Counted from the first letter of the stretch, positions 43,545 to 53,764 are shown. The stretch is 64,000 nt of DNA from Dyadobacter psychrophilus (GCF_900167945.1 NZ_FUZA01000004.1:310001-374000), one strand, 5' to 3'. Numbers and translations are program-made. The notes: a model not told the origin generated them from the letters alone.

Positions 43545-45041
43545 TCACGCAATGACTTTTCCCTGATCAAGTCGCAACGTTTTGGTAACACAGCTTGGAA
43601 TTTCGTGAGGGTAATGTGAAACGTAGATCAATGTGCGCTCAGGCGTGTCGCAAATGGCATCGACCACTGCTTTGAAATACTCAATCGAATCCGTGTCAAG
43701 GCCCTGGCAAGGTTCGTCGAGGATCAGTAAGGGTGGATTTTTTACCAATGCCCTCGCCAGCAAAACCATGCGCTGCTGTCCTTTGGAGAGTTCTGAAAAG
43801 TTCTTGTCAATCAAATGATCCACATGCAATAAGGCTGCTACTTCATGCACTCGCTCCGTTTGCGGCGCTGTTAACTTCTTGAAAAATACGCCGGTCGCAT
43901 CGAAAAAACCAGATGCGATTGTTTTGAAAACAGTAGTATTTCTCGGAAAGTAAAGATGTAATTCAGGAGAAACGTGCCCAATTTTTTGTTTAATATCCCA
44001 AATAGAAGCACCAATCCCGCCTCTCTTTTTATCAAATAAATCGTAATCGTTGGCAAAACGTTGTGGATTGTCGGCCGTAATAATGCTCAGCAATGTTGAT
44101 TTTCCAGAACCATTAGGACCTGAAAGCGCCCATTTTTCGCCTTTGGCAATTTTCCAGCTGACATTATCTAATATAGGCTGCTCATGATAACGAACATTGA
44201 TATTTCGCAAATCAATGGCATACTCAAAATCAATGTGTTGCGGCTGTCCGAAATGGGCCAGTTTCGCAGGATCGGGTTTAGGGTTAAATGCGTGAACTGC
44301 GAATTCTGCTCTGTAATCTGCCACATCAAAGCTTCCTGAAACGCGGCCATTATTCAATTCAAGGACATTCGTAATGCAAGGCGGAATTTCTGTGGCCGTT
44401 GTCGCCATAACGATGGTTACACCGGATTGAGCCAGCTCGCTCAGCGCATTGCGCAGCACTTCCCTCGAATGAACATCCAATCCGCTGAATGCATTATCAA
44501 GAATCAGTATCTCAGGTTTTTTCAATAGGGATTTTGCCAAAAGCATCCGCCTCGTTTCTCCGTTGGACAGCGTAACAAATGGATGATCAAGCAGATGTGT
44601 GATGGATAAAAGCGCAGAGACCTTATCTAAATCTTCCTTACTCACCGTTGCAGGGCTAAGCGTTACGGAGTTGTCATTCACCGTCCCCACAGGTTTTAAT
44701 TGATCCGTCAAAATAGCTCGCACGGAAGGTGCGCGCTCGCTTTCGTATGCATGAAAACGCTGCTGGTAATATTCCGCGCCGGCACTTACAATGCGGTTAA
44801 AAGAATAGTCATTGGAAACGAACTCGATGGCCTGCCGCAATGGCGCCTTCAAATTATAGCTGATCGCACCTTTTGAAACCGGCCACTTCCCGGCAATCAC
44901 ATCGAGGAGGACTGTCTTTCCAGAACCATTAGGGCCAATAATTGCCCAATGTGCGCCGGGCTCGACGTTCCAGTTAATATCAGATAAAACAGTGGTGTCG
45001 TATTTGCGGGCAGCAACGCCCACGAGAGAAATAAGTGTCAT
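43545..45041 (-). CDS. Tandem ABC ATPase (ModF-like)
   Basis: A 498-residue cytoplasmic protein of two fused ABC ATPase domains. Domain 1 has Walker A GPNGSGKT (about residues 36-43), signature LSNGETRRM, and Walker B LILDNAFSGLD. Domain 2 has GPNGSGKS, LSKGQQRM and LILDEPCQGLD. In domain 1 the usual catalytic Glu after the Walker B Asp is Asn, so one ATP site may be degenerate. No permease or binding protein is adjacent. The arrangement is that of ModF/PhrA-type proteins, whose role in molybdate handling is unproven here. Confidence 0.85.
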   Translation of the reverse strand: MTLISLVGVAARKYDTTVLSDINWNVEPGAHWAIIGPNGSGKTVLLDVIAGKWPVSKGAISYNLKAPLRQAIEFVSNDYSFNRIVSAGAEYYQQRFHAYESERAPSVRAILTDQLKPVGTVNDNSVTLSPATVSKEDLDKVSALLSITHLLDHPFVTLSNGETRRMLLAKSLLKKPEILILDNAFSGLDVHSREVLRNALSELAQSGVTIVMATTATEIPPCITNVLELNNGRVSGSFDVADYRAEFAVHAFNPKPDPAKLAHFGQPQHIDFEYAIDLRNINVRYHEQPILDNVSWKIAKGEKWALSGPNGSGKSTLLSIITADNPQRFANDYDLFDKKRGGIGASIWDIKQKIGHVSPELHLYFPRNTTVFKTIASGFFDATGVFFKKLTAPQTERVHEVAALLHVDHLIDKNFSELSKGQQRMVLLARALVKNPPLLILDEPCQGLDTDSIEYFKAVVDAICDTPERTLIYVSHYPHEIPSCVTKTLRLDQGKVIA

Positions 45042-45111
45042 GAAATGCCAATCAATGAGCAGGCAAAGATAGTGGGTCGGCGCTTATTGGGGTAGATTAT
45101 CGAAACTTAGT

Positions 45112-45150
45112 TTGCAGATTAAGCATTTGAATTTAATGCTCAATCTGCAA
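45112..45150. repeat. Near-perfect 15-bp inverted repeat
   Basis: TTGCAGATTAAGCAT pairs with ATGCTCAATCTGCAA (one mismatch) around a 9-base loop, 13 bases past the stop of the minus-strand PfpI gene. It has no T-run on either side, so it may be a factor-independent processing hairpin or a weak terminator. Confidence 0.5.
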
Positions 45151-45162
45151 CTTCAAGGTTAA

Positions 45163-45714
45163 TTAATGATGAAATTCCATATTGAACTCCTTGACCATTG
45201 CGGTTGTGAATGCAGATAGGTCGTCTGTTGTGCGGCTGGTTATCAGGCCGTTATCAGTTACCACTTCCTGGTCTATCCATCTTGCTCCTGCATTCTCAAG
45301 ATCGTGCCGGATTGAGGCATAGGACGTCATTACGCGGCCCAGAACAACATCTGCATCGATCAGGATCTGCGGGCCGTGACAAATGGCAGCGACAGGTTTT
45401 CCGGACGAAAAAAACGATTTTACGAATTCCACCGCACGGAAGTTCATCCTGAGCGCATCCAGGCCTAGCACACCGCCAGGCAACAATAATGCGTCATAGT
45501 AATCTGCCCGTGCCAATGTAAGCGGAACGTCCACGTTATGTCTCTCACCCCAGTCCAGATGGCTCCAACCTCTAACAACATTTTTATTAGGGGAAATGAG
45601 ATGAGTTGTTGCACCTTTCTGATTTAGGACTTTTCTGGGACAGGTCATTTCGACCTGCTCAAATCCATCGGCAACCAGAATGGCTACTTTGAATGAATTT
45701 AATGACTGTTCCAC
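45163..45714 (-). CDS. DJ-1/PfpI family protein
   Basis: A 183-residue protein of the PfpI/YhbO branch of the DJ-1 superfamily. It shows VAILVADGFEQVEMTCPR at the start, LLLPGGVLG, the nucleophile elbow AAICHGPQIL with Cys, and the late TSRTTDDLSAFTTAM. Members act as glyoxalases, chaperones or putative proteases in stress protection; the exact activity cannot be told here. It is a single gene with a gap of over 200 bases on its upstream side. Confidence 0.9.
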   Translation of the reverse strand: MEQSLNSFKVAILVADGFEQVEMTCPRKVLNQKGATTHLISPNKNVVRGWSHLDWGERHNVDVPLTLARADYYDALLLPGGVLGLDALRMNFRAVEFVKSFFSSGKPVAAICHGPQILIDADVVLGRVMTSYASIRHDLENAGARWIDQEVVTDNGLITSRTTDDLSAFTTAMVKEFNMEFHH

Positions 45715-45880
45715 GGGATTTATATAAAATTAAAGGGTTAGATTATTCAGATAATAAATTGAACAAAAATTATGCCAAAATGTTAATCCTTCATTAGCCA
45801 GCATTTATATATTTCCATGTTGAGATCGCGCAACAGGTGTGGTGTGGATTTAAAAAATTGCGATCCCAGCCCTAAAACAA

Positions 45881-45906
45881 AACGAGCGGCATTGCTGCCG
45901 CTCGTT
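45881..45906 (-). terminator. clpB terminator
   Basis: The stem AACGAGCGGCA/TGCCGCTCGTT with a 4-base loop lies 20 bases past the clpB stop, with TTGTTTTAGG after it on the minus strand. The remaining gap to 45714 shows nothing I can name. Confidence 0.8.
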
Positions 45907-45926
45907 CAAATATAATTATTCTGTGA

Positions 45927-48530
45927 TTAGATCTCTACATTACCGACGTTCTCGAAGATCAGGTCACCCTTTGAGTTCAGCTCCATCATGATCACCGAAT
46001 CCCTGGCAACTTGTCCGCTTAATATGCCTTTGGACAACTCATTCAAGATCTTGCGCTGCATAACACGTTTCAAAGGACGTGCGCCAAATGCGGGATCAAA
46101 TCCATCCTCGCCCAGTTTCGCCAGCGCTTCGTCTGTAGCGTCGAGTGTGATGCCTTGTTCTTGCAGCATTTTCTGAATTCCTTTAAACTGAATGTCAACG
46201 ATCTTGCGAATGTTTTTCAACGTAAGCGGTTCAAAAAGCACGATCTCGTCGATCCGGTTTAAAAATTCAGGTCTTACCGAAGCTTTCAGCAAGTCCAGAA
46301 CCGCTTGTTTGGCTTCTTCTACGACCAGCGTATGGTTCCAGCCTTCGTCTTCTGCAAACTTCTCCTGAATAATGTGGCTTCCAATGTTGGAAGTCATGAT
46401 GATAATGGTGTTCTTAAAGTTTGCAACACGGCCTTTATTATCAGTTAAACGACCTTCGTCCAGCACTTGCAAAAGAATGTTCCAGACATCCGGATGGCCT
46501 TTCTCAATTTCATCCAGCAAGATCACGCTGTAAGGTTTGCGACGAACGGCTTCGGTTAACTGTCCGCCTTCATCATAACCGACATATCCCGGAGGCGCTC
46601 CTACGAGCCTGCTTACGGAGTGGCGTTCCTGATATTCACTCATGTCGATCCGTACGATCGCATTTTCGTCGTTAAACAGATATTCCGCAAGTGTCTTGGC
46701 CAGTTCGGTTTTTCCCACACCGGTTGGTCCCAGGAAAAGGAAACTGCCGATCGGGCGTTTTGCATCTTGTAAACCAGCCCGGCTGCGCCTTACGGCATCG
46801 GCAACCAATTCAATAGCTTCGTCTTGTCCCGCAACGCGGTTATGCAAATGATCTTCAAGCTGTAACAGTTTTTCCCTGTCGCTCTGCAGCATTTTGCTGA
46901 CCGGAATGCCAGTCCATTTGGCAACCACTTCTGCAATATCTTCCGGGGTAATTTCCTCTTGCATCAGGCTCGCCGAATCTTCTGATTGCTGCAATTCATT
47001 TAGTTTATTCTGCACCTCAGGAATGCGTCCATAACGGATCTCGGCCACTTTGCCAAATTCACCTGCGCGCTCTGCCTGTTCGGCTTCGAGGCGTAATTGT
47101 TCGCTTTGCTCTTTTAATGTGCGAACCTCGTTTACCTTGCCTTTTTCATTCTCCCACTGTGCTTTCAGCGTATTCCTTTCGTCACTGAGATCCGCTATCT
47201 CTTTGTTGAGCACGGTTTCCTTGTCTTTATTATTCTCACGTCTGATCGCCTCGCGCTCAATTTCAAGCTGCATAATGCGGCGATTCAACTCGTCGAGTTC
47301 CTCCGGAACGCTGTCCATTTCCAGGCGCAGTTTTGAAGCCGCTTCGTCCATTAAGTCAATGGCCTTATCGGGCAAGAAACGGTCGCTAATGTAACGGTTT
47401 GACAGTTCAACAGCGGCAATGACCGCGTCATCCTGTATCCGCACGCCATGGTGCAACTCATATTTTTCCTTAATACCCCTCAAAATGCTGATCGCGTCGG
47501 GAATATCTGGTTCATCGACCATTACAGCCTGGAAACGACGTTCCAAAGCCTTGTCTTTCTCCATATATTTCTGATATTCCTTTAATGTTGTGGCACCGAT
47601 TGCATGCAATTCACCGCGTGCAAGTGCAGGTTTGAGCAGGTTAGCAGCATCCATTGCGCTTTCTCCACCACCGCCTGCGCCAATTAAAGTATGTATCTCA
47701 TCAATGAAAAGGACAATTTCGCCTTCTGAATCGGTCACTTCTTTGATAACCGCTTTCAGCCGTTCCTCAAACTCACCCTTATATTTGGCACCCGCGATCA
47801 AAAGCCCCATATCCAGGGATACAATGATCTTCGATTTGAGGTTTTCGGGAACGTCGCCTTGTACAATGCGTTGTGCCAGTCCTTCTACAATAGCGGTTTT
47901 ACCCACACCGGGTTCACCTAATAATATCGGGTTATTTTTTGTTCGCCTGCTCAAAATCTGTAAGACGCGGCGAATTTCCTCGTCCCTGCCGATGACAGGG
48001 TCAATTTTACCGGCTTTCGCCAATTCATTTAAATTTTTGCTGTATCGTTCCAGTGAGCGATACTTAGCTTCTGCATTTTGATCTTTCACGGGATTATTTT
48101 TACCTCTAAGTTCTTTGATTGCATTAATCAGGTCATTTTCCTTGAAGCCAACTTCTTTCATCAGCGTTGCTGTGGAATCTTTTCCAGCCAGGATGCCAAG
48201 AACAAGTAGTTCAATGCTTATAAATTCGTCGTTAAATTCTTTGGTATAATGTTGCGCTTTGGCACTCGCAGCAGCCATATCATTGCCCAGATAGGGCTGG
48301 CCACCGCTTACGCGCGGATATCCCTCCAATATCTTTTCCAGACGATTGTTCAAAATGTCCGGGCTGATATTGAGCTTGTTAAGTAAGAATAGCGAAGTGT
48401 TAGGGTCTTCTTCAAGAATTGATTTCAGGACATGACCCGTTTCAATGGCCTGTTGCTGGTTTCCCTGGGCCATTTGCGCAGCATGTTGTATAATCTCCTG
48501 CGCCTTAATTGTATATTGGTTGAAGTTCAT
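45927..48530 (-). CDS. clpB: ATP-dependent chaperone ClpB
   Basis: An 867-residue protein disaggregase. It has an N-terminal Clp repeat domain, AAA1 with GEPGVGKT and [16 protein letters not shown], the long coiled-coil middle domain (about residues 410-530, Glu/Lys/Arg-rich) that separates ClpB from ClpA/C, and AAA2 with [16 protein letters not shown] and [16 protein letters not shown]. It works with DnaK on aggregated proteins after heat stress. An inverted repeat ending immediately before the start codon may control its translation or transcription. Confidence 0.97.
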   Translation of the reverse strand: MNFNQYTIKAQEIIQHAAQMAQGNQQQAIETGHVLKSILEEDPNTSLFLLNKLNISPDILNNRLEKILEGYPRVSGGQPYLGNDMAAASAKAQHYTKEFNDEFISIELLVLGILAGKDSTATLMKEVGFKENDLINAIKELRGKNNPVKDQNAEAKYRSLERYSKNLNELAKAGKIDPVIGRDEEIRRVLQILSRRTKNNPILLGEPGVGKTAIVEGLAQRIVQGDVPENLKSKIIVSLDMGLLIAGAKYKGEFEERLKAVIKEVTDSEGEIVLFIDEIHTLIGAGGGGESAMDAANLLKPALARGELHAIGATTLKEYQKYMEKDKALERRFQAVMVDEPDIPDAISILRGIKEKYELHHGVRIQDDAVIAAVELSNRYISDRFLPDKAIDLMDEAASKLRLEMDSVPEELDELNRRIMQLEIEREAIRRENNKDKETVLNKEIADLSDERNTLKAQWENEKGKVNEVRTLKEQSEQLRLEAEQAERAGEFGKVAEIRYGRIPEVQNKLNELQQSEDSASLMQEEITPEDIAEVVAKWTGIPVSKMLQSDREKLLQLEDHLHNRVAGQDEAIELVADAVRRSRAGLQDAKRPIGSFLFLGPTGVGKTELAKTLAEYLFNDENAIVRIDMSEYQERHSVSRLVGAPPGYVGYDEGGQLTEAVRRKPYSVILLDEIEKGHPDVWNILLQVLDEGRLTDNKGRVANFKNTIIIMTSNIGSHIIQEKFAEDEGWNHTLVVEEAKQAVLDLLKASVRPEFLNRIDEIVLFEPLTLKNIRKIVDIQFKGIQKMLQEQGITLDATDEALAKLGEDGFDPAFGARPLKRVMQRKILNELSKGILSGQVARDSVIMMELNSKGDLIFENVGNVEI

Positions 48531-48532
48531 GG

Positions 48533-48561
48533 AGATGATTGCTTTGTTCTACATCATCTCA
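48533..48561 (-). promoter_or_regulatory. Inverted repeat at the clpB start codon
   Basis: GAGATGAT/ATCATCTC is a perfect 8-bp inverted repeat with a 13-base loop. In the clpB message its 3' arm ends two bases before the AUG, so the hairpin would cover the ribosome-binding site. It does not match the CIRCE or HAIR operator sequences. Either an RNA thermometer or a repressor site is possible. Confidence 0.45.
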
Positions 48562-48650
48562 TGAAAAATCACATGCCTGATCAGAAAGTCTGAAATTTTG
48601 GCATTAAAAGGTTGGAAAAATAAATTTTCAGGACAAAATGTCCATTATAT

Positions 48651-49880
48651 TCAGAGGTCCGTCTGCGTTTTCAGCAGGTCTTCCAGGGTTTCACGTCTTC
48701 TGATGAGTTTTGCCTCTGCCTGATCCACCAATATCTCTGCGGGCCTTTGCCTTGCATTATAATTGGAGCTCATCGTAAATCCATAAGCACCTGCATTTAA
48801 AAAGGCAAGCAGGTCCCCAGCCTTCACTTCCGGCAATGTGCGATCGGTCGCGAATGTGTCCGTTTCGCAGATATAACCGACAACATTATAGGTTTTTGGC
48901 TCACCGGCGGGATTGGAAACATTTAAAATGTGATGATATGAGCCATACATCATGGGCCGGATCAGGTGATTTAATCCCGAATTAACGTGAACAAAATTCC
49001 GGGCTGGATCTTCCTTTACAACGGTTGCATTCACCAATAAATAGCCCGATTCGCTAACAAGAAATTTGCCTGGCTCAAACCAAAGCTGTAATTCCCTCCC
49101 GTATTCACTGCAAAACTTTTTGAAACGCTCAGAAATTTTTCTTCCCAACAAATCCATGTCCGTGATTTGATCTCCTGGCAAATAGGAGACCTTGAAGCCG
49201 CCTCCCAAATCCACTATTTCAAGATCAGGGAAATGTTTGGCTGTTTCGAAAAGGATATCCGCGACTTTCAGGAATGGCTCGGCATCCTTAATGTCTGATC
49301 CCGTATGCTGGTGCAAACCGATGATCTTGATATCGTATTTTTTGACAACTTCGAGGATTTGATCCAACAGTAAAACTGAAATTCCAAACTTGGAATCAGC
49401 ATGAGCCGTCATGATTTTGGCATTGCCGCCCGCTGCAACATTGGGTTTTATTCTGATCAGGCACGGCTTGGTGTTTCCATAAGTTTGTCCAAACCATTCG
49501 AGTAACGGAATGCTGTCCACATTTACAATCGCGCCCGCGTCCACTGCCTCCCGAACTTCTTCAAAAGGAACTCCGCTTGGTGTAAATGTGATCTGACTGG
49601 CTGAGTATCCGGCTATTAAACCCATTTCCAGCTCTCCCGGCGACACAACATCCAGCTCCACACCAATTTCACGCATTAACCGCAAAATCGACAGATTTGT
49701 ATTCGCTTTACAAGCATACTTAATCTTCATGTTAATGCCTGGAAAAGCGTGTTGCAATTCCTGAACTTTACGCCGGATCGTTGCACCGTCGTAAACATAA
49801 AGCGGGCTGCCGAATTTTTCTGTGAAATGATGAGGATCAATGTTTTGAATCGAATATGTATTTTGATCGGAAAGTTGCAT
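48651..49880 (-). CDS. lysA: Diaminopimelate decarboxylase
   Basis: A 409-residue fold-III PLP enzyme making lysine from meso-diaminopimelate. The PLP lysine is in MKIKYACKANTNLSIL. Further motifs are LHQHTGSDIKD, IVDLGGGFKVSYLPG (phosphate binding), WFEPGKFLVSESGYLL, and the active-site cysteine segment VGYICETDTFA. Length is normal. It lies 51 bases after pyrF in the same direction, probably co-transcribed. Confidence 0.95.
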   Translation of the reverse strand: MQLSDQNTYSIQNIDPHHFTEKFGSPLYVYDGATIRRKVQELQHAFPGINMKIKYACKANTNLSILRLMREIGVELDVVSPGELEMGLIAGYSASQITFTPSGVPFEEVREAVDAGAIVNVDSIPLLEWFGQTYGNTKPCLIRIKPNVAAGGNAKIMTAHADSKFGISVLLLDQILEVVKKYDIKIIGLHQHTGSDIKDAEPFLKVADILFETAKHFPDLEIVDLGGGFKVSYLPGDQITDMDLLGRKISERFKKFCSEYGRELQLWFEPGKFLVSESGYLLVNATVVKEDPARNFVHVNSGLNHLIRPMMYGSYHHILNVSNPAGEPKTYNVVGYICETDTFATDRTLPEVKAGDLLAFLNAGAYGFTMSSNYNARQRPAEILVDQAEAKLIRRRETLEDLLKTQTDL

Positions 49881-49931
49881 GGAGCAATGTAATGGATTGA
49901 CGAAAGAAGATTTATGTGTTTTTGAAAGGGC

Positions 49932-50759
49932 TTACTTACAGTATTTGTCGAGATAAACGGCCATTTCCTGTTGAAGAAGCTGCGCCTCGTGTTTCGCTTT
50001 TTGTGCAAAATCAACACCGCTTCCGGCGTAAATAATGCTGCGGGACGCGTTCACAAGAAGTCCGCAGTGTGCATTCATGCCAAACCTGGACAACTCTTCG
50101 AGATTTCCACCCTGCGCGCCCACACCCGGAACGAGCAAAAAATGATCCGGAATTATGGTCCTGATTTTTTCAAATTCAGCGGCTTGCGTAGCGCCTACGA
50201 CGTACATCATACGATCGGCGCCGGCCCAGTTTTGCGAAATTTTAAGAACATGTTCATATATATGCGTGCCATCAGCTTGCAGCCGTTGAAAGTCGCCACT
50301 GCCGGGATTGGAGGTCAATGCGAGCAGGATCACCCATTTGTTTTCAAATTCGAGAAATGGGATCACGGAGTCGCTTCCCATGTAGGGAGCAACGGTAACC
50401 GCGTCAAATTCAAGGCCGGAAGCCGAAGGGTCAAAGAATGTTCTGGCGTAAAGGCCGGAAGTGTTTCCAATGTCGCCCCGTTTTGCGTCTGCAATTGTAA
50501 AGTGACTTTTGGGAATGTATTCAATGGTTTTTTGCAAACTTTCCCAGCCTTTTGAACCGGATGCTTCGTAGAATGCAATATTGGGCTTATAGGAAACGCA
50601 AAAGTCCGCAGTGGCGTCAATGATCTGCTTATTAAACTCGAAAACAGGATCAGCCGTTTTACTCAGATGCGCAGGGATTTTCCTGATGTCTGTGTCAAGG
50701 CCTATGCATAAATAGGATTTTTTCTGGGAAATTTGTTCAAACAGCGCTTCGTACGTCAT
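49932..50759 (-). CDS. pyrF: Orotidine 5'-phosphate decarboxylase (type 2)
   Basis: A 275-residue enzyme converting OMP to UMP. The length and the motif [16 protein letters not shown] (catalytic Asp-x-Lys-x-x-Asp) mark the longer type 2 family. [13 protein letters not shown] is at the start, and [13 protein letters not shown] and [11 protein letters not shown] complete the phosphate site. It forms a likely two-gene unit with lysA. Confidence 0.95.
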   Translation of the reverse strand: MTYEALFEQISQKKSYLCIGLDTDIRKIPAHLSKTADPVFEFNKQIIDATADFCVSYKPNIAFYEASGSKGWESLQKTIEYIPKSHFTIADAKRGDIGNTSGLYARTFFDPSASGLEFDAVTVAPYMGSDSVIPFLEFENKWVILLALTSNPGSGDFQRLQADGTHIYEHVLKISQNWAGADRMMYVVGATQAAEFEKIRTIIPDHFLLVPGVGAQGGNLEELSRFGMNAHCGLLVNASRSIIYAGSGVDFAQKAKHEAQLLQQEMAVYLDKYCK

Positions 50760-50807
50760 GATTTCGGAAATAATGCGCCGAAATTACAACCTCTATCAAT
50801 AGATTCA

Positions 50808-50815
50808 TAAATTTG
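50808..50815 (+). promoter_or_regulatory. Possible -7 promoter box of rfbC
   Basis: TAAATTTG matches TAnnTTTG exactly, 47 bases before the rfbC ATG. No convincing -33 TTG is present. Confidence 0.3.
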
Positions 50816-50862
50816 TTCCAAGATTCAGAGTTCCCATTACCAACCAACAGAAATAATATTTT

Positions 50863-51411
50863 ATGCAGATTCGCGAAACTTCCATTGCAGGATTAGTTGA
50901 ACTTACCCCACGTGTTTTTCATGATGATCGTGGAATGTTTTTTGAATCTTATAACGAACAGATATTTAAGCAGTTGGGTTTGCCGACCAATTTTGTACAG
51001 GACAATCAATCCTTTTCTAAAAAAGGCGTGGTAAGGGGGTTACATTTTCAGAAAGCTCCTTTCGCGCAAGGCAAGCTTGTTCGTGTTATTTCTGGTAAGG
51101 TGCTGGATGTTGCAGTGGACATTCGCCCGGAGTCGCCAACATTCGGCAAATATGAAATTTTCGAACTAAGCAGCGAGAAAAACAACATTGCTTACGTTCC
51201 CGAAGGTTTTGCGCACGGTTTTGTTGCATTGGAAGATTCGATTTTCTCTTACAAATGCACAAATATCTATAATAAGGAATCTGAGTCAGGGATTTTATGG
51301 AATGATGAGGACCTGGCGATCAACTGGGGGATAGCGGATCCAATTGTTTCGGATAAAGACGCGATCCTGCCTACGTTCCGGTCTATTTTCGGCGATCTTA
51401 AAAGGAGCTGA
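50863..51411 (+). CDS. rfbC: dTDP-4-dehydrorhamnose 3,5-epimerase
   Basis: A 182-residue cupin enzyme of dTDP-L-rhamnose synthesis. It shows RVFHDDRGMFFESYNEQIF, FVQDNQSFSKKGVVRGLHFQ with the catalytic His, KVLDVAVDIRPESPTFGKY, and PEGFAHGFVALED. Length matches RmlC. The other rml genes are not in the window. It probably contributes to surface polysaccharides together with ugd/UXS. Confidence 0.94.
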   Translation: MQIRETSIAGLVELTPRVFHDDRGMFFESYNEQIFKQLGLPTNFVQDNQSFSKKGVVRGLHFQKAPFAQGKLVRVISGKVLDVAVDIRPESPTFGKYEIFELSSEKNNIAYVPEGFAHGFVALEDSIFSYKCTNIYNKESESGILWNDEDLAINWGIADPIVSDKDAILPTFRSIFGDLKRS

Positions 51412-51430
51412 TCCCGAAGAGATGCGGGCT

Positions 51431-52111
51431 TTATTTTTCAAATAGTTCTTCCAGTGCTTTTGAGGCAACTTTCCTGGCTGAATTCGGATTTTGTCCGGTA
51501 ATCAGCCTTTCATCCATTTCAATGAATTCCATAAAAGGGATCATTGATTTGGTGTAATGTGCACCGCGTTCCTTCAATTTGTCTTCTAAATAGAACGGCA
51601 CTTCACTTACAAAGCTCATTAAGGCTTCTTCTACATTGGAAAAGCCGGTCACATATTTGTCTTGAATCAGAAACGATCCATCGGAAAGTTTCACATTCAG
51701 CAGGCCGCAAACGCCGTGGCACACCGCGGAAACCATTCCGTTGCGTTCGTAGATATTTCTTACAATGTCTTGTAAAACTGTGTTCTCAGCCAGGTCCCAC
51801 ATGGCCCCATGCCCGCCAGCGAAATAAATGAGGCGGTAATCGGCTGGATTAATTTGAGTAGGGGACAGGGAATTATCTAGCTTAGCCCTGAAAGAAGCGT
51901 CTTCCCAGTATTTTGCATTGCATTCATCTTTCAATTCCAGGCTGCGTTCGTCGATCGGAATTTTGCCGCCCAAAGGGCTCACAATATCCATCAAAACCCT
52001 GCGTTTGGCCATTACATCATAAAAATAGGTCAGTTCACTCAACCACAAACCTGTTTTTCCGGCTTTGGTAGGGAATGCTTCATGATTGGTGCAAACGATG
52101 AGGACTTTCAT
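51431..52111 (-). CDS. DJ-1/PfpI superfamily protein, Hsp31-like
   Basis: A 226-residue protein using the ATG at 52111 (MKVLIVCTNHEAFPTKAGKTG). The longer frame would run 29 codons into the terminator of the preceding operon. The LWLSELTYFYDVM segment, SPLGGKIPIDERSL, YFAGGHGAMWDL and the nucleophile elbow SAVCHGVCGLLN are typical of the Hsp31/YDR533c-like class I glutamine-amidotransferase-fold proteins, likely glyoxalase III or chaperone activities. It is distinct in sequence from the PfpI protein at 45163-45714. Confidence 0.88.
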   Translation of the reverse strand: MKVLIVCTNHEAFPTKAGKTGLWLSELTYFYDVMAKRRVLMDIVSPLGGKIPIDERSLELKDECNAKYWEDASFRAKLDNSLSPTQINPADYRLIYFAGGHGAMWDLAENTVLQDIVRNIYERNGMVSAVCHGVCGLLNVKLSDGSFLIQDKYVTGFSNVEEALMSFVSEVPFYLEDKLKERGAHYTKSMIPFMEFIEMDERLITGQNPNSARKVASKALEELFEK

Positions 52112-52168
52112 AAGATCTTCCGAAGTTACTGGCTGAAAGATAAATAAAATCAAATGAGATTCCAGCTG

Positions 52169-52203
52169 AAAAAAAGAATGACATGCACTGGAATGCATGT
52201 CAT
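52169..52203 (-). terminator. Terminator of the two-component operon
   Basis: A perfect 10-bp stem, ATGACATGCA/TGCATGTCAT with a 6-base loop, lies 31 bases past the response-regulator stop. On the minus strand it is followed by TCTTTTTTT, a strong rho-independent terminator. Confidence 0.88.
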
Positions 52204-52234
52204 CTTTGAAGAACTGCGATATGAAGAAGGGTTT

Positions 52235-52894
52235 TTAATTCAATAGTTGGTTTTTATAAGCAAATGCAACCGCTGCTGCTGTGCTTTTGGTGCCGGTTTT
52301 TTCTAAAACGCGTAATCTGTGACCTTCAACCGTCCTTACGCTGATGAAAAGCTTATCGCTGATTTCTGCCGTTGAGAAGCCGTCGCATATCAATTGAAGC
52401 ACTTCCTTTTCTCTTGAAGATAGGGCAACGTTGCAGGCGTTCGGAAAGAATGGATGCTTGTTAACCTGCCTCGTAACCATTTTTCGGTGCATGGCTTTGG
52501 AAACGAAGTCGTTGTAATAAAAACCGTCCTCATCAACCCGGCGAATGGCTTTTTCAACTTCGTCCGGACTTGTATCCTTTAACAGATAACCCTGAACACC
52601 TTTTTCGAGCATGTGGATCACGAAACGGTCCTCATTATACATCGAAACCACGATCACTTTAATGTTAGGAAATCTTTCGAAAGCGGCTTCAGTGGCCTGA
52701 ATGCCATCCATAACCGGCATTTGCAGATCCATAAATACGATATCAGGTGTATTAGCCGGCAAACGATCTAGTAATTCCTGGCCATTGGCCGCTTCCAGTA
52801 CAAATTCGAAATCGGGAATGCCGCTCAGCATGGAAATAAATCCCTTCCGGAACAATTCATGATCGTCGGCTATTCCCAGTTTTAAGGTTTTCAT
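52235..52894 (-). CDS. NarL/FixJ-type response regulator
   Basis: A 219-residue regulator. The receiver domain (about 1-125) has the acidic pair DDH at 10-12, the phospho-acceptor Asp56 in IVFMDLQMPVMDG, and VVSMYNEDRF and YLLKDT around the switch Thr/Lys. The LuxR-type HTH (about 150-215) is LSSREKEVLQLICDG ... VRTVEGHRLRVLEKTG. It lies 6 bases after the kinase gene and is the last gene of a four-gene operon. Confidence 0.95.
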   Translation of the reverse strand: MKTLKLGIADDHELFRKGFISMLSGIPDFEFVLEAANGQELLDRLPANTPDIVFMDLQMPVMDGIQATEAAFERFPNIKVIVVSMYNEDRFVIHMLEKGVQGYLLKDTSPDEVEKAIRRVDEDGFYYNDFVSKAMHRKMVTRQVNKHPFFPNACNVALSSREKEVLQLICDGFSTAEISDKLFISVRTVEGHRLRVLEKTGTKSTAAAVAFAYKNQLLN

Positions 52895-52900
52895 ATTGAT

Positions 52901-53764
52901 TTAAATGTTCACGCGCTCACGACGGAATGGATGCAAAGGTTCCGGTTTGCTATCTGAAACCGGCATCATAGGAATCTGTGCAAATGCACTTGCGCCGCCT
53001 TTTTCGGGTTTTTCATATTGAACTGTTCCATTAACAATAGCCAGCCGGCTTTCAATTCCAAGTAATCCAAGTCCGGCGAGATTGTTTTCTTTAATTTTTT
53101 CGGGATCGAACCCTACGCCGTTGTCGGTCACTTTCAAGCCGATCATCTGGTCATTGATTTCCAGCCTGATGTCAATTTTCGAGCAGCTGGCATGCTTGAT
53201 CGCATTATTGACCAGTTCCTGCATAATGCGGTAAAGCGTAAGTTCAAGTTTCTGGCCCTGGCGCGGAAAGTCGTCCGTGTTGGCCTGAAAAGTAATGGCG
53301 AGGTTGTTATCTTCTTCTAATTTATGGATAAATTCTTCAATAGCCTCCATCAAGCCAAACCTTTCCAATGTTGTTGGCACCAGATCACGCGTGATGCGCC
53401 TTACGTGTAGGATGGTTTCTTCCACAAGCGTCTGCGATTTCTTCATAATCTGGTCTTCTTTCTCATTTCCGCTATTTCCGACCATTTTACTAAGTTGGTT
53501 AAGGCTTAGCTTTGTAAGAGAGAGCATTGTTCCGATATCATCGTGCAAATCCTGCGCAATGCGGCGTCTTTCTGTTTCTTCCGAATTCAACGCGGTGTCG
53601 AGTAACAGGCGATTGTAATTTTTTTCAATGTCGCTGATCCGCTTTTCTTCCTCGAACCGTCTTTTTTGATAATACATCACGAATGAGATCATGCAAAATG
53701 CCATGGTCAACATTGCCAGTGAGGCAATGAGTAAAGCCCATTTCAACTCTTCACTGTTTTGCAT
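52901..53764 (-). CDS. Sensor-poor histidine kinase (HisKA_3/HATPase)
   Basis: A 287-residue kinase starting at the ATG at 53764 (MQNSEELKWA), which overlaps the upstream membrane-protein gene by 14 bases; a longer start lacks support. It has a single N-terminal helix (about 9-31), a short coiled coil, the HisKA_3 box ETERRRIAQDLHDDIGTMLS with phospho-His74, and an HATPase with ELVNNAIKHA, VTDNGVGFD and GLGLLGIESR. There is no extracellular or PAS domain, so signal detection must come from elsewhere, probably the co-translated seven-helix protein. The cognate regulator is the next gene. Confidence 0.93.
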   Translation of the reverse strand: MQNSEELKWALLIASLAMLTMAFCMISFVMYYQKRRFEEEKRISDIEKNYNRLLLDTALNSEETERRRIAQDLHDDIGTMLSLTKLSLNQLSKMVGNSGNEKEDQIMKKSQTLVEETILHVRRITRDLVPTTLERFGLMEAIEEFIHKLEEDNNLAITFQANTDDFPRQGQKLELTLYRIMQELVNNAIKHASCSKIDIRLEINDQMIGLKVTDNGVGFDPEKIKENNLAGLGLLGIESRLAIVNGTVQYEKPEKGGASAFAQIPMMPVSDSKPEPLHPFRRERVNI

